This document shows positions 26,295 through 33,090 of a DNA stretch of 64,000 nucleotides, one piece after another. Position 1 is the stretch's first letter. Every line of letters begins with the position of its first letter. A program made the translations under genes and the position numbers. This DNA comes from a virus, in IMG/VR virus record IMGVR_UViG_3300020020_000001, positions 16,171 to 80,170 of that record; one strand, 5' to 3'. The notes below the pieces were generated by a model. The model made no database searches. It worked only from the letters and a program-made list of their open reading frames with translations, and was not told where the DNA came from.

Positions 26295-26675
26295 TCACCA
26301 CATTAGCATTCGACCAGTTCGACCGTTGCCATCAATGAATGGATGGATGTGCTCAAATCGGATGTGCTCCATCCTTGGTGTATTGGTCAGATCTGTAAGC
26401 CATTCATCCATAAGTGTTGGCACATCACGCCAGTGTGGGCAGTCACGGCCACCAACGGTGACGTTGGTTAGTCGATAGGAACCACGTCCACCAGGCTTCA
26501 ATAACAAGAAGTTCATCATGATAGCGCTGTGCAATTCGAGTACCATAAACTCATTGAGTGGACCTGGATGATCCTTGATGAGATTCCAAGCTATCCAACT
26601 CTGCCCAATTTCAGCTTCGTCTGTAACACCTTCGATAAGGTTGGACTGTCGGATGTGATCTTCAGTTATATTCAT
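26295..26675 (-). CDS. Fic/Doc-family protein, interrupted by in-frame TGA
   Basis: A 126-residue Fic protein ending just after the active-site loop HPFIDGNGRTGRMLMW. Fic enzymes transfer AMP or other groups to host proteins. The reading frame continues past the TGA (26295-26297) for 27 further codons with a plausible sequence (QEIKVGFEPTLIRYED and on to WFDKS) to a TAG at 26211. The usual family continuation after the loop is a tryptophan-rich helix, so the TGA may be a recent mutation or a readthrough site. A toxin or counter-defence role is inferred from the family. Confidence 0.75.
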   Translation of the reverse strand: MNITEDHIRQSNLIEGVTDEAEIGQSWIAWNLIKDHPGPLNEFMVLELHSAIMMNFLLLKPGGRGSYRLTNVTVGGRDCPHWRDVPTLMDEWLTDLTNTPRMEHIRFEHIHPFIDGNGRTGRMLMW

Positions 26676-26961
26676 ACTCGTCTTCCGAATCTTCTTCCCA
26701 GTCGAGTGCTTCGGCTACTTCTCTGACTGCTACCTTGCGCATCTCATATTGAGCCTCATAAGCAAAAATATCTAGCTCATGCTTTGGCTGTGGGATGTGA
26801 TTGATACCCAAAACAGAGCGCTCGTAGTTCATCTTACTTGGCTTACGGCAACGAGAACACACCCACAGACCAGACGGTCGGTCGAGTGTGTACCCATCCT
26901 GACTTCTATGTGCACCACGCCGATGGCAGTTACACCATGGATGGATATTGAGTTCGACCAT
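26662..26961 (-). CDS. Zinc-binding protein (99 aa)
   Basis: CNCHRRGAHR at residues 10-19 and CSRCRKPSK near 36 form a Cys/His zinc knuckle pair. The C-terminus is acidic (WEEDSEDEYEYN). It overlaps the Fic gene start by 14 bp. Function unknown; co-translated with the Fic gene. Confidence 0.55.
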   Translation of the reverse strand: MVELNIHPWCNCHRRGAHRSQDGYTLDRPSGLWVCSRCRKPSKMNYERSVLGINHIPQPKHELDIFAYEAQYEMRKVAVREVAEALDWEEDSEDEYEYN

Positions 26962-27009
26962 TAGTGTCCTTTTGTTGATGTCCGTTTTGTCCTTGAGATT
27001 TACGTGCAG

Positions 27010-27082
27010 TACCCACAGTAGGGATCGAACCTACGACTTACTGCTTAGAAGGCAGTCACTCTATCCGCTGAGTTATGTGGGC
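27010..27082 (-). tRNA. tRNA-Arg(TCT)
   Basis: GCCCACA/TGTGGGT acceptor (G1-U72 wobble), loop CTTCTAA with anticodon TCT, T-arm GGTTCGATCCC. CCA is not encoded. The 5' end overlaps the last codons of the gene at 27073. Confidence 0.9.
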
Positions 27083-27669
27083 TTAACGGATCGTGCATGA
27101 ATTAGTACACGTACTAGTAGAACTATATCACTTGGTATGCCACCAACTTGCGCTATGGCAATCACTATTTTATGCCAGGAATTTGGTTTTTGGTCATTGA
27201 GCCAACCAGTGAATGTAGCAGGTGTTATACCTAAAAACCTAACTATGTCATATGAACCTAGCCAGTGTCGATTTGGCCGCCGTTGGTTGCATCTGCGAAT
27301 CTCAACTACTCTTCCATAAAGAATTGAGTCCGCAAAGAATTCATAAATTTCAATCTCTACTAGTTTAGGCAATAGAAGAAGTAGTCGACGATTCTGTCGA
27401 ACAGCAGCGCCATTATCCATAAACATTGTACCCATTGGAATACTTGATCGTCTTAGCTTGTCATTGATAATCCAAACCTTGTTAGACCAATGGCAAGGTG
27501 TAAGTAAGGTGGTGGCGTACGTATCAGTAGTCCAACCACCTTCGTTTTGTACTCTTATTTCTGTAACTCGCCAACGATAATCATGCTGTAGAACCGTAAT
27601 GGAAATCCCTTTTACGTTTGGTCGTTCCAACATTACATCGGTGTGGAGTTTATATTTTGCGTTATCCAT
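27073..27669 (-). CDS. Hypothetical protein with C-terminal HTH-like segment
   Basis: A 198-residue basic protein. The C-terminal region, IVRFLGITPATFTGWLNDQKP, looks like a helix-turn-helix, so DNA or RNA binding is possible. The middle is Leu/Arg-rich. Its last codons overlap the 5' end of tRNA-Arg, which suggests processing would trim the coding end. Confidence 0.5.
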   Translation of the reverse strand: MDNAKYKLHTDVMLERPNVKGISITVLQHDYRWRVTEIRVQNEGGWTTDTYATTLLTPCHWSNKVWIINDKLRRSSIPMGTMFMDNGAAVRQNRRLLLLLPKLVEIEIYEFFADSILYGRVVEIRRCNQRRPNRHWLGSYDIVRFLGITPATFTGWLNDQKPNSWHKIVIAIAQVGGIPSDIVLLVRVLIHARSVKPT

Positions 27670-27704
27670 TGTATGCTCATCACTATTAGTTATGTGGTAT
27701 CACG

Positions 27705-28170
27705 TACGCATGGTAGGATTCGAACCTACAATCACTAGGACTTTCTTCCTGCTTTGCCGGCACATCTTTTAGAACAGAATGGGCCGCGACCTTTATATAA
27801 AAGTTGGTTAGTTTTATATCTTTTGTATTCACGATAGAAATTCGAACCACAAATTGGGCATATGAAGTTCTTCCATGAAGTAGGACGCTTTGATTTACTA
27901 AGATTTTCGTCTTGAGTTAAAATTTGTAAGTTATCAATTCTGTTGTCACGGAAATCTTCATTTCTATGGTCAACATGTTCCCAAGACTCAAGCTTGCGAC
28001 CCAAATGTTGTTCCATAAGATAACGTGGATACGATTGTGTACGACCGACCCCATTCTCGTAATGAATTACGAAAAATCTTCCAGGCTTGGAACCCGATTC
28101 ATAAGGTCCATATACAGCAATCATATTTATATCCTAGATCCTAGCGGCTTTGCCATTAGCCCACATGCGC
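27705..28170 (-). tRNA. Split tRNA gene interrupted in the anticodon loop
   Basis: The 5' half (28170 down to 28140) reads GCGCATG, TG, D-arm GGCTAATGGCAAAGCC, G, then CTAGG. The 3' half (27739 down to 27705) reads CCTAG, TGATT, T-arm GTAGG TTCGAAT CCTAC, then CATGCGT and discriminator A. Acceptor GCGCATG/CATGCGT and anticodon stem CTAGG/CCTAG pair fully. About 393 nt, mostly the HNH ORF, lie in the anticodon loop. The anticodon cannot be read, because the splice points are unknown. CCA is not encoded. Confidence 0.75.
27735..28124 (-). CDS. HNH endonuclease inside tRNA anticodon loop
   Basis: A 129-residue homing-endonuclease-like HNH protein: WEHVDHRNEDFRDNRIDNLQ is the HNH core, and CPICGSNF with CSKRCAGK near the C-terminus is an extra zinc finger. 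The ORF fills nearly all of the insertion in the split tRNA; its TAG stop lies in the 3' strand of the anticodon stem. A group I intron of about 393 nt, or direct insertion of an endonuclease gene, would both fit. Intron core elements cannot be verified by eye. Confidence 0.8.
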   Translation of the reverse strand: MIAVYGPYESGSKPGRFFVIHYENGVGRTQSYPRYLMEQHLGRKLESWEHVDHRNEDFRDNRIDNLQILTQDENLSKSKRPTSWKNFICPICGSNFYREYKRYKTNQLLYKGRGPFCSKRCAGKAGRKS

Positions 28171-28174
28171 ATAT

Positions 28175-28294
28175 TCAGTTGTTGAGATTTGGACTTTGGA
28201 ATGTATAGTTGTACCTGTGGGCTAGAATAAGCAAGCCCACACCATTACTAGCCAACACGGTAGCTATGTAAATATATGTTAATGTAAACAACAT
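28175..28294 (-). CDS. Membrane peptide (39 aa)
   Basis: ORF beginning MLFTLTYIYIATVLASNGVG with one transmembrane helix, preceded by AAGGAACAAGTA and overlapping the upstream TAA. It ends 5 bases before the split-tRNA 5' end. Function unknown. Confidence 0.5.
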   Translation of the reverse strand: MLFTLTYIYIATVLASNGVGLLILAHRYNYTFQSPNLNN

Positions 28295-28434
28295 TACTTG
28301 TTCCTTATTGCAGAAACAAATTCGTAGCCAATCCAGATCGGAATGGCAAACCCACAGGACAAGATTGATGCAAGTAAGAAGCCTGCCCTGATCTGTGACT
28401 TCGTGTTGTACTTAATCTGTACTATGTTGTTCAT
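28294..28434 (-). CDS. Membrane peptide (46 aa) directly after tRNA-Thr
   Basis: ORF MNNIVQIKYNTKSQIRAGFL, then a transmembrane helix (LLASILSCGFAIPIWIGYEF). Its ATG begins one base after the discriminator of tRNA-Thr. There is no separate Shine-Dalgarno sequence, so leaderless translation after tRNA processing is likely. Confidence 0.5.
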   Translation of the reverse strand: MNNIVQIKYNTKSQIRAGFLLASILSCGFAIPIWIGYEFVSAIRNK

Positions 28435-28435
28435 G

Positions 28436-28507
28436 AGCCCCGTGTAAGAATCGAACTCACAATTCCTTATTACAAGTAAGGTGTTATGACCATTTAACTA
28501 ACAGGGC
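28436..28507 (-). tRNA. tRNA-Thr(TGT)
   Basis: GCCCTGT/ACGGGGC acceptor, loop CTTGTAA with anticodon TGT, T-arm GAGTTCGATTC. No encoded CCA. An ATG follows the discriminator after one base. Confidence 0.9.
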
Positions 28508-28515
28508 ATATTTAG

Positions 28516-28896
28516 TTATGTTAGGTTGCCATCCTCACGCAACTTACTTACTCGCTCGAAGATGTCTTCCAGTAATGCAGTTGGATCAACACCTGTAGCT
28601 CTACCAAGCAAAGCCATTAGCTCTGTGATAATAGCAGCGGCACCATCAGTACCAAACAAGAACATTACCTCTGCGTGATCTTGTGTTCTATTGATTCTAC
28701 CACTCAATGCCATAGCAATTACTGAGCTGTCGCTTCCTTCAAAATCTAAAGTAGATACAACACACTCTTTTAGCAAGATCGCATTTCTAGTATCTAGGAC
28801 TACACCAGCTTGGTCATGTGGTCCACCTGGACCTATGATTTTGCCGCCTAAATTACGAGGATCAGCCGTCCTCTTAATTTTACGTCGATTACTCAT
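28516..28896 (-). CDS. Hypothetical protein (126 aa)
   Basis: The start is placed at MSNRRKIKRTADPR (28896); further ATGs are in line upstream. The N-terminus is basic, the rest mixed (LGGKIIGPGGPHDQAGVVLD, then a helical C-terminus). No motif recognised. Overlaps the upstream gene end by 8 bp. Confidence 0.5.
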   Translation of the reverse strand: MSNRRKIKRTADPRNLGGKIIGPGGPHDQAGVVLDTRNAILLKECVVSTLDFEGSDSSVIAMALSGRINRTQDHAEVMFLFGTDGAAAIITELMALLGRATGVDPTALLEDIFERVSKLREDGNLT

Positions 28897-29188
28897 CATC
28901 CTGTCCAACTCTTAGTTCATCCTCAGGATCTTCACCTATTGCCTCGCAGATCTTAGTCCAGATAGGCTCAAGACACAAACGACATAAATCCTTACGAACT
29001 CTAGAGTTGACACATAAGTCGACATTCAATAGAATGATTAGTTCTTGCGCATATAGATCTTCATTGCCGTCTGGTGGTTCATCAGGATCAACAATCTTAC
29101 CACAGACATCACATTTTATCGTAGTCGTGTATGTTGTGATGATGGTTGCAGGTGCAACCTCGTTGACTACTACGGTTTCTCTTGACAT
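28889..29188 (-). CDS. Zinc-binding hypothetical protein after tRNA-Ile(TAT)
   Basis: A 99-residue protein. CDVCGKIVDPDEPPDG and CRLCLEPIWTKIC form a possible four-Cys zinc site; the end is acidic. The ATG begins one base after the discriminator of tRNA-Ile(TAT), so a leaderless mRNA is expected after tRNA cleavage. Confidence 0.6.
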   Translation of the reverse strand: MSRETVVVNEVAPATIITTYTTTIKCDVCGKIVDPDEPPDGNEDLYAQELIILLNVDLCVNSRVRKDLCRLCLEPIWTKICEAIGEDPEDELRVGQDDE

Positions 29189-29189
29189 G

Positions 29190-29264
29190 TACTGGTGGAG
29201 GGAATCGAACCCACTATCACTAAGTTATAAGCTTAGCTGCAAGACCAAAGTAGCATTCACCAGC
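29190..29264 (-). tRNA. tRNA-Ile(TAT)
   Basis: GCTGGTG/CACCAGT acceptor, loop CTTATAA with anticodon TAT, T-arm GGTTCGATTCC. No encoded CCA. UAU anticodons for Ile are rare in bacteria and would read AUA codons, rare in the high-GC host. Confidence 0.85.
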
Positions 29265-29272
29265 ATATTTAG

Positions 29273-29473
29273 TTATAACAACTTGAGAATTTCCTCTTTA
29301 AAGTACTGGCCGATCTCCTCCGCGCTCACGATGCCCTGCTCAACGCAGGATTCGAGGTCCAGAGGTAGCGGTCTGCCGGCCCCTGGTGCACGCTGGTCGA
29401 CGAAATCGTGCGCGAGCTGCGCCACTGCGGTCAGGATTAATTCCTTTTTGAAATTATAGTCAACGCTACTCAA
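29273..29473 (-). CDS. Small helical protein (66 aa)
   Basis: TTG start overlapping the upstream TAG. MSSVDYNFKKELILTAVAQL and the following acidic helical segment are encoded by sequence more GC-rich than its neighbours. No known motif. Confidence 0.45.
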   Translation of the reverse strand: MSSVDYNFKKELILTAVAQLAHDFVDQRAPGAGRPLPLDLESCVEQGIVSAEEIGQYFKEEILKLL

Positions 29474-29615
29474 CTGTTATCACAACTCGATCAGTTTCTG
29501 GGTCATACCGCACGGAATCGATCTTCCAGTACGTGTCACCAACCTGGACAAATACCTCTTTTAGAGCTGCACCTGTAGTCCTTTTGAGTGCACGCTCTAG
29601 GTCAGCTTTCCTCAT
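29466..29615 (-). CDS. Small hypothetical protein (49 aa)
   Basis: ORF MRKADLERALKRTTGAALKE, then a beta-rich end (VFVQVGDTYWKIDSVRYD). The ATG overlaps the stop of the short hydrophobic ORF upstream (ATATGA). Function unknown. Confidence 0.5.
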   Translation of the reverse strand: MRKADLERALKRTTGAALKEVFVQVGDTYWKIDSVRYDPETDRVVITVE

Positions 29616-29677
29616 ATAACGAGTCCAATCAAAACAATTGCTGTTATTATGATTATGAATAATGATACAAATTTCAC
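29612..29677 (-). CDS. Hydrophobic micropeptide (21 aa) after tRNA-Gln
   Basis: ORF VKFVSLFIIIITAIVLIGLV: a single transmembrane helix. The GTG begins one base after the tRNA-Gln discriminator, and the stop overlaps the next ATG. It is too short to be sure, but the spacing matches the other tRNA-start junctions. Confidence 0.4.
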   Translation of the reverse strand: MKFVSLFIIIITAIVLIGLVI

Positions 29678-29678
29678 G

Positions 29679-29749
29679 CTCAGGTACCTAGATTCGAACT
29701 AAGACTCCCGCATCCAAGGTGCAGTGGGCTACCATTACCCCATACCTGA
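29679..29749 (-). tRNA. tRNA-Gln(TTG)
   Basis: TCAGGTA/TACCTGA acceptor with U1-A72 as usual for bacterial tRNA-Gln, anticodon-loop CCTTGGA with anticodon TTG. The loop has C at position 33 rather than U, which is unusual. No encoded CCA. Confidence 0.8.
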
Positions 29750-29750
29750 T

Positions 29751-29829
29751 TGGTAGATCGGGTGGGATTTGAACCCACGATTTTGACGAATTAAAAGTTC
29801 GTTCCAATTGACCGCTCTGGCACCGATCT
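29751..29829 (-). tRNA. tRNA-Lys(TTT)
   Basis: AGATCGG/CCGATCT acceptor, loop CTTTTAA with anticodon TTT. The CCA end is encoded (29751-29753), and the next tRNA (Gln) follows after one base. Confidence 0.9.
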
Positions 29830-29837
29830 GTATTTAG

Positions 29838-30107
29838 TTATGATGGCCAATTATCTAGATAACTACTACCGAAGTTGGGATCATAGGTGTACTCGTATGC
29901 GAGGTCAAGATCTGCTTTTACTGGAAGACTTCTCCCTCGTGGTGCACTGCCATATACCTTACGCCCACAGAGGCAGCACTTACCATGAACGTCAGTGGAT
30001 TTGTGCTCGCCACTGATGTCCTCTTTGCATGCACCATTACGATTCAGGCGCGCCTCGTGCTCCTCACGTAGACGCGCCCGGACCATTAGTTCTTCAAAGC
30101 TAATCAT
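29838..30107 (-). CDS. Zinc-knuckle hypothetical protein (89 aa)
   Basis: GKCCLCGRKVYGSAPRGR in the middle gives a CxxC site, and the N-terminal part is a basic helix (ELMVRARLREEHEARLNR). It overlaps the upstream gene by 4 bp. Function unknown. Confidence 0.5.
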   Translation of the reverse strand: MISFEELMVRARLREEHEARLNRNGACKEDISGEHKSTDVHGKCCLCGRKVYGSAPRGRSLPVKADLDLAYEYTYDPNFGSSYLDNWPS

Positions 30108-30457
30108 TCGCTGTCCCAGAGTGCCTGATGCCTGTGGGGAAAGGTTTGGAAATCACCATCTTCAAGGTCTTTACGAGACATCTTCATCATAGTTCTTAGT
30201 TGGCTACGGAGTGTCGTTCGTGCATGACCATTAGCTTCTTTACGGTATACCTGTTCGTGCCTACCACGAGCCCAGATGTGCTGGTTACCAAGATCATTTG
30301 CCCAATAACAACAGCCACGTCCAGACCAAGTGTAGCATTCTACAACGTTAGCTTGCATGTCGCAGATGCCGCGCTCGTGGTTGTGGTTCTCTTCTCTCCA
30401 CTGTGGGTTTTGCATGAGCTTAACCCAGTATGGTTTTGTTTTGTCCGTGTTGGACAT
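30104..30457 (-). CDS. Hypothetical Cys/His-rich protein (117 aa)
   Basis: MSNTDKTKPYWVKLMQNPQW start, with ECYTWSGRGCCYWANDLG and many His/Arg residues. Possible nucleic-acid or metal binding. No family recognised. Confidence 0.5.
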   Translation of the reverse strand: MSNTDKTKPYWVKLMQNPQWREENHNHERGICDMQANVVECYTWSGRGCCYWANDLGNQHIWARGRHEQVYRKEANGHARTTLRSQLRTMMKMSRKDLEDGDFQTFPHRHQALWDSE

Positions 30458-30501
30458 GATGCCTTTCCACGCCCTGGTCTCTCCAGGTCGTTACCTATGC
30501 A

Positions 30502-30699
30502 TCATGTCGACCTCCCAAAAAGCTTAGCGTAAGTTGATGATGTAATCATCATAACCATGGTTAACCAAATGCAGAATGTTACTAACCTTGCACCTGGATT
30601 GACTGAGAAAAGCATAGAGATGAGGACATCAATCCACATCACTATGACCAAAATCCATAGCAACATCCGCATGATTGGATGATCTATGAATTCTCTCAT
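30502..30699 (-). CDS. Two-pass membrane protein (65 aa)
   Basis: Two transmembrane helices: RMLLWILVIVMWIDVLISML (about 11-31) and LVTFCIWLTMVMMITSS (about 39-56), then a basic end. Function unknown. Confidence 0.5.
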   Translation of the reverse strand: MREFIDHPIMRMLLWILVIVMWIDVLISMLFSVNPGARLVTFCIWLTMVMMITSSTYAKLFGRST

Positions 30700-30706
30700 A
30701 GATCAT

Positions 30707-30778
30707 CTATTTTGGCTTTGGAGGATTAGCTGGTGGTACTGGAATGATTGGCCGTGGTGGTGTAGGCGTATTAGCCAT
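30707..30778 (-). CDS. Proline-rich micropeptide (23 aa)
   Basis: ORF MANTPTPPRPIIPVPPANPP after a strong site (AAGGAGAACAAA). About half the residues are proline, giving a polyproline-II peptide. It is the third of three tandem Pro-rich ORFs. Confidence 0.5.
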   Translation of the reverse strand: MANTPTPPRPIIPVPPANPPKPK

Positions 30779-30788
30779 TTTGTTCTCC

Positions 30789-30869
30789 TTAAATGAATTT
30801 CGGTCCTGGTGCTGACCTTGGCTTCGGCTTGGGCGGTGGAGGTGGCGGAGTCGACGGTCTGTTAGGCAT
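30789..30869 (-). CDS. Proline-rich micropeptide (26 aa)
   Basis: ORF MPNRPSTPPPPPKPKPRSAP and a short end. The ATG overlaps the TAA of the Pro-rich ORF before it (ATGCCTAA), which supports coupled translation. Confidence 0.5.
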   Translation of the reverse strand: MPNRPSTPPPPPPKPKPRSAPGPKFI

Positions 30870-30930
30870 TTGGTTTTGGTCTTGGTGGTGGTGGCGGAGG
30901 TGGTGGAGGAGGCTGTATAGGTCTAGGCAC
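30862..30930 (-). CDS. Proline-rich micropeptide (22 aa)
   Basis: GTG start preceded by AGGAGAAGAA. The peptide is a run of prolines between Arg/Lys residues (VPRPIQPPPPPPPPPPRPKP). Confidence 0.45.
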   Translation of the reverse strand: MPRPIQPPPPPPPPPPRPKPNA

Positions 30931-30965
30931 TTCTTCTCCTATATGGAAATGGACCGAAATATGTA

Positions 30966-31217
30966 CTAATCTTGTGGAAGAAATCCGGCATTCGCTTGAC
31001 CAGGTTGCGCCATGGTAGGCTGATGACCAACAACAATTTGCCTTCTAGTCATCTCTTTGGATACTTGCTCAAGTTGTCCATGCGCACGTTGCATGCGCTT
31101 TCTGACTGACTTCATTTTGTTGATGTAAGATTCACCAGCTTCTTGTACTTCATTCCGAAGCTGTTCCATTTGCCATACAAGTTGGTTGTATTGGTTTATG
31201 ATATCTTCGTTGGCCAT
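30966..31217 (-). CDS. Coiled-coil hypothetical protein (83 aa)
   Basis: Start MANEDIINQYNQLVWQMEQL (31217) after TAGGAGCGTCA. A long helix (IINQYNQLVWQMEQLRNEVQEA and MKSVRKRMQRAHGQLEQVS) with heptad spacing, then a Pro/Gln-rich end. The start lies inside the 3' end of the HNH gene upstream. Confidence 0.55.
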   Translation of the reverse strand: MANEDIINQYNQLVWQMEQLRNEVQEAGESYINKMKSVRKRMQRAHGQLEQVSKEMTRRQIVVGHQPTMAQPGQANAGFLPQD

Positions 31218-31650
31218 TGACGCTCCTAGTAGTGATATTACATCTAAAGCAGGATACAACTAGATTGCTTATATCATTATTTAACTTATCAAAGTTAAGA
31301 TGATCTGATAATATACCATGTATGCCACCCCATGTAAGAGTTACACCACACCAATTGCATTCATGTTCACAATCAATGGATTCACAACCAAGTGAATTCC
31401 ATAAAACCAATCTATGTTCTCTAACAACTCCATTTTGTGGACTAGCTAATGGATGATTCCACATACCACTAAGTGATACATAACCATCTGCTATGTATCT
31501 TCTTATCGGTTCTTGTGTTGGTTCTGGAACCTTTCTTCCTCTACGTTTAAGAGATTTATCACTAGTCCAGTAATCTTTACTTTGAACATACTTGCGAGCA
31601 ATGCCTTCTAAATCCACGTTTAATGTCGCACGGATATACGAAATATTCAT
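31150..31650 (-). CDS. HNH endonuclease
   Basis: The start is placed at MNISYIRATLNV (31650); the ORF can extend a little. About 166 residues. The HNH core CEHECNWCGVTLTWGGIHG, LSDHLNFDKLNNDISNL and CFRCNITTRS has both zinc Cys pairs and the histidines expected for an HNH nuclease. Free-standing HNH genes in phages are usually mobile. It overlaps the coiled-coil gene. Confidence 0.75.
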   Translation of the reverse strand: MNISYIRATLNVDLEGIARKYVQSKDYWTSDKSLKRRGRKVPEPTQEPIRRYIADGYVSLSGMWNHPLASPQNGVVREHRLVLWNSLGCESIDCEHECNWCGVTLTWGGIHGILSDHLNFDKLNNDISNLVVSCFRCNITTRSVNGQRRYHKPIQPTCMANGTASE

Positions 31651-31709
31651 TATTGCACTGCTCACGAGCACATAATACAATAGGCATGGTGTTCCTTTGT
31701 TGTACTGAG

Positions 31710-31780
31710 CTCCCTCACCTGGAATCGGACCAAGATCATGCGATTAACAGTCGCAGGTTTTGCCATTAAACTATGAGGGA
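31710..31780 (-). tRNA. tRNA-Asn(GTT)
   Basis: TCCCTCA/TGAGGGA acceptor, loop CTGTTAA with anticodon GTT. The T-loop is TCCGATT-like rather than TTCGATT. No encoded CCA. Confidence 0.85.
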
Positions 31781-31813
31781 TTGCCCTACCGATTGGGCGA
31801 CATGGGATTGATA

Positions 31814-31972
31814 CTATTCAATTGTAGGCCAAACAAGTTTTAGATATTCAACTATTTTCTTACGTCCATATTCCCAAGTTCCAACGTATGAATTTGATAA
31901 CCAATATTTATGCCATTCATCATCGTCTAATAGAATTTCCATAAGACGTTCAAATCTTTCGTTTTCGTTCAT
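31814..31972 (-). CDS. Small hypothetical protein (52 aa)
   Basis: ORF MNENERFERLMEILLDDDEW, then HKYWLSNSYVGTWEYG and a helical end. It ends about 33 bases upstream of tRNA-Asn. Function unknown. Confidence 0.5.
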   Translation of the reverse strand: MNENERFERLMEILLDDDEWHKYWLSNSYVGTWEYGRKKIVEYLKLVWPTIE

Positions 31973-31977
31973 GCTTG

Positions 31978-32232
31978 TTAGACCTCGCTTGGCTTTATTA
32001 AGTTGTAGCAGTCCTCACAGTTGAAGAACAGATCATTCTCAGGATCACGAGCCTGATCCATAGTTATAGCTCTATCACCATAGACAGCATGTCCACACAT
32101 GGATTGTAAGTTACTAGCATCAGGATCTAGTACATGTGTCGTTGGCTCTATTACTTCTGTCAACTGTGGCTCCAATTGTCCTGGAGTTTCCCATTCATAC
32201 GCTTCACGCCAAGCGGGGTTACTAACAAGCAT
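31978..32232 (-). CDS. Hypothetical protein (84 aa)
   Basis: Contains MCGHAVYGDRAITMDQA and CEDCYNLIK, a possible Cys/His zinc site. It follows directly on the Pro-rich pair at 32240-32466. Function unknown. Confidence 0.5.
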   Translation of the reverse strand: MLVSNPAWREAYEWETPGQLEPQLTEVIEPTTHVLDPDASNLQSMCGHAVYGDRAITMDQARDPENDLFFNCEDCYNLIKPSEV

Positions 32233-32239
32233 GTTGATA

Positions 32240-32365
32240 TTAACGTGGTCTAGTTGGCTTAACTGGATGTGGTGGATCCTGGCGAGTTGGCTTAATTGGT
32301 TTACCAGGAACAGGCATTGGACGTGGTTCTGGTCTAGGATTTGATGGGTTGGGTCGATGTGCCAT
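32240..32365 (-). CDS. Proline-rich micropeptide (41 aa)
   Basis: ORF MAHRPNPSNPRPEPRPMPVP, then GKPIKPTRQDPPHPVKPTRP. The ATG overlaps the TAA of the Pro-rich ORF before it (TTAATGG). High proline and basic residues. Confidence 0.5.
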   Translation of the reverse strand: MAHRPNPSNPRPEPRPMPVPGKPIKPTRQDPPHPVKPTRPR

Positions 32366-32466
32366 TAACGTGGCCTATTTGGTGGTACTGGGTGTGGAGC
32401 TGGTCTTGGCTGTGGAGGTAATGGCCTAGGTTGTGGTCTCATGGGTGGATTTACTGGATGTGGCAT
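32365..32466 (-). CDS. Proline-rich micropeptide (33 aa)
   Basis: ORF MPHPVNPPMRPQPRPLPPQP, then RPAPHPVPPNRPR; preceded by AAGGGTAACAGA. Second Pro-rich cluster; homologous in style to 30707-30930. Confidence 0.5.
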   Translation of the reverse strand: MPHPVNPPMRPQPRPLPPQPRPAPHPVPPNRPR

Positions 32467-32470
32467 TCTG

Positions 32471-32755
32471 TTACCCTTTGTTTATTGGTGGCGCATTAAT
32501 CGTTATGACATGATGTACTAAGGCTTCATCTTTCTTATGTTTGTTGTAACCTTTCCAAAGGGAATATGAAAATATAGTTATGTATGTTAGAGCGGACGCT
32601 ACGAATCCATACTGATGTGTAACGAATCCATAGATGAACCACAGAATGTGGCCAGCAATATTGTAGTAGGCACCAACTCTTGGATGTCTAATGTAAAACC
32701 AGAATCCAAACGCACCGTTGGCGAATAATAACCAACTCCACCAACTATTGTACAC
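32471..32755 (-). CDS. Three-pass membrane protein after tRNA-Ala
   Basis: GTG start (32755) one base after the tRNA-Ala discriminator. 94 residues with three hydrophobic helices (SWWSWLLFANGAFGFWFYI; YYNIAGHILWFIYGFVTHQ; FVASALTYITIFSYSLW). The longer ORF would run through the tRNA and is rejected. Similar small proteins follow the PnuC-like layout, but no signature is present. Confidence 0.6.
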   Translation of the reverse strand: MYNSWWSWLLFANGAFGFWFYIRHPRVGAYYNIAGHILWFIYGFVTHQYGFVASALTYITIFSYSLWKGYNKHKKDEALVHHVITINAPPINKG

Positions 32756-32756
32756 G

Positions 32757-32829
32757 TGGACCCACTCGGATTCGAACCGAGAACCTTCACCTTGCAAAGG
32801 TGTTGCTCTACCATTGGAGCTATAGGCCC
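32757..32829 (-). tRNA. tRNA-Ala(TGC)
   Basis: GGGCCTA/TGGGTCC acceptor (wobble pairs), loop TTTGCAA with anticodon TGC, T-arm CTCGG TTCGAAT CCGAG. No encoded CCA; GTG follows after one base. Confidence 0.9.
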
Positions 32830-33012
32830 TAGAGAGTGAGAAGATCCAGCCGTTCGTTGGTTCATGCCGTTGGCGCCAAAGGCATGGGCCAAGTACTTGT
32901 GAATTCTCTTCTCACTCTGCTTCATAGCTATCCGATTTCTCGGATCTTACTTTCGCCAGACCTAATGCTCAAATAAAGGTATGAGTAGTATCTGACTTCT
33001 GTGATCACAGCG

Positions 33013-33082
33013 TGGGCATGGATGGAGTCGAACCACCAGGCTACTGATTTACAGTCAGCGCCGCTACCGTTGCATCACACCC
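33013..33082 (-). tRNA. tRNA-Tyr(GTA), short variable arm
   Basis: GGGTGTG/CATGCCC acceptor, anticodon loop CTGTAAA with GTA. The variable region is only about 5 bases, whereas bacterial tRNA-Tyr normally has a long arm; this version is of the archaeal/eukaryotic-like short form. No encoded CCA. Confidence 0.8.
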
Positions 33083-33090
33083 ATATTCAG

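Noticed and set aside
32599-32925. Minus-strand ORF of 108 codons across tRNA-Ala
   Set aside because: It crosses the tRNA gene and is out of frame with the membrane protein that starts at its end.
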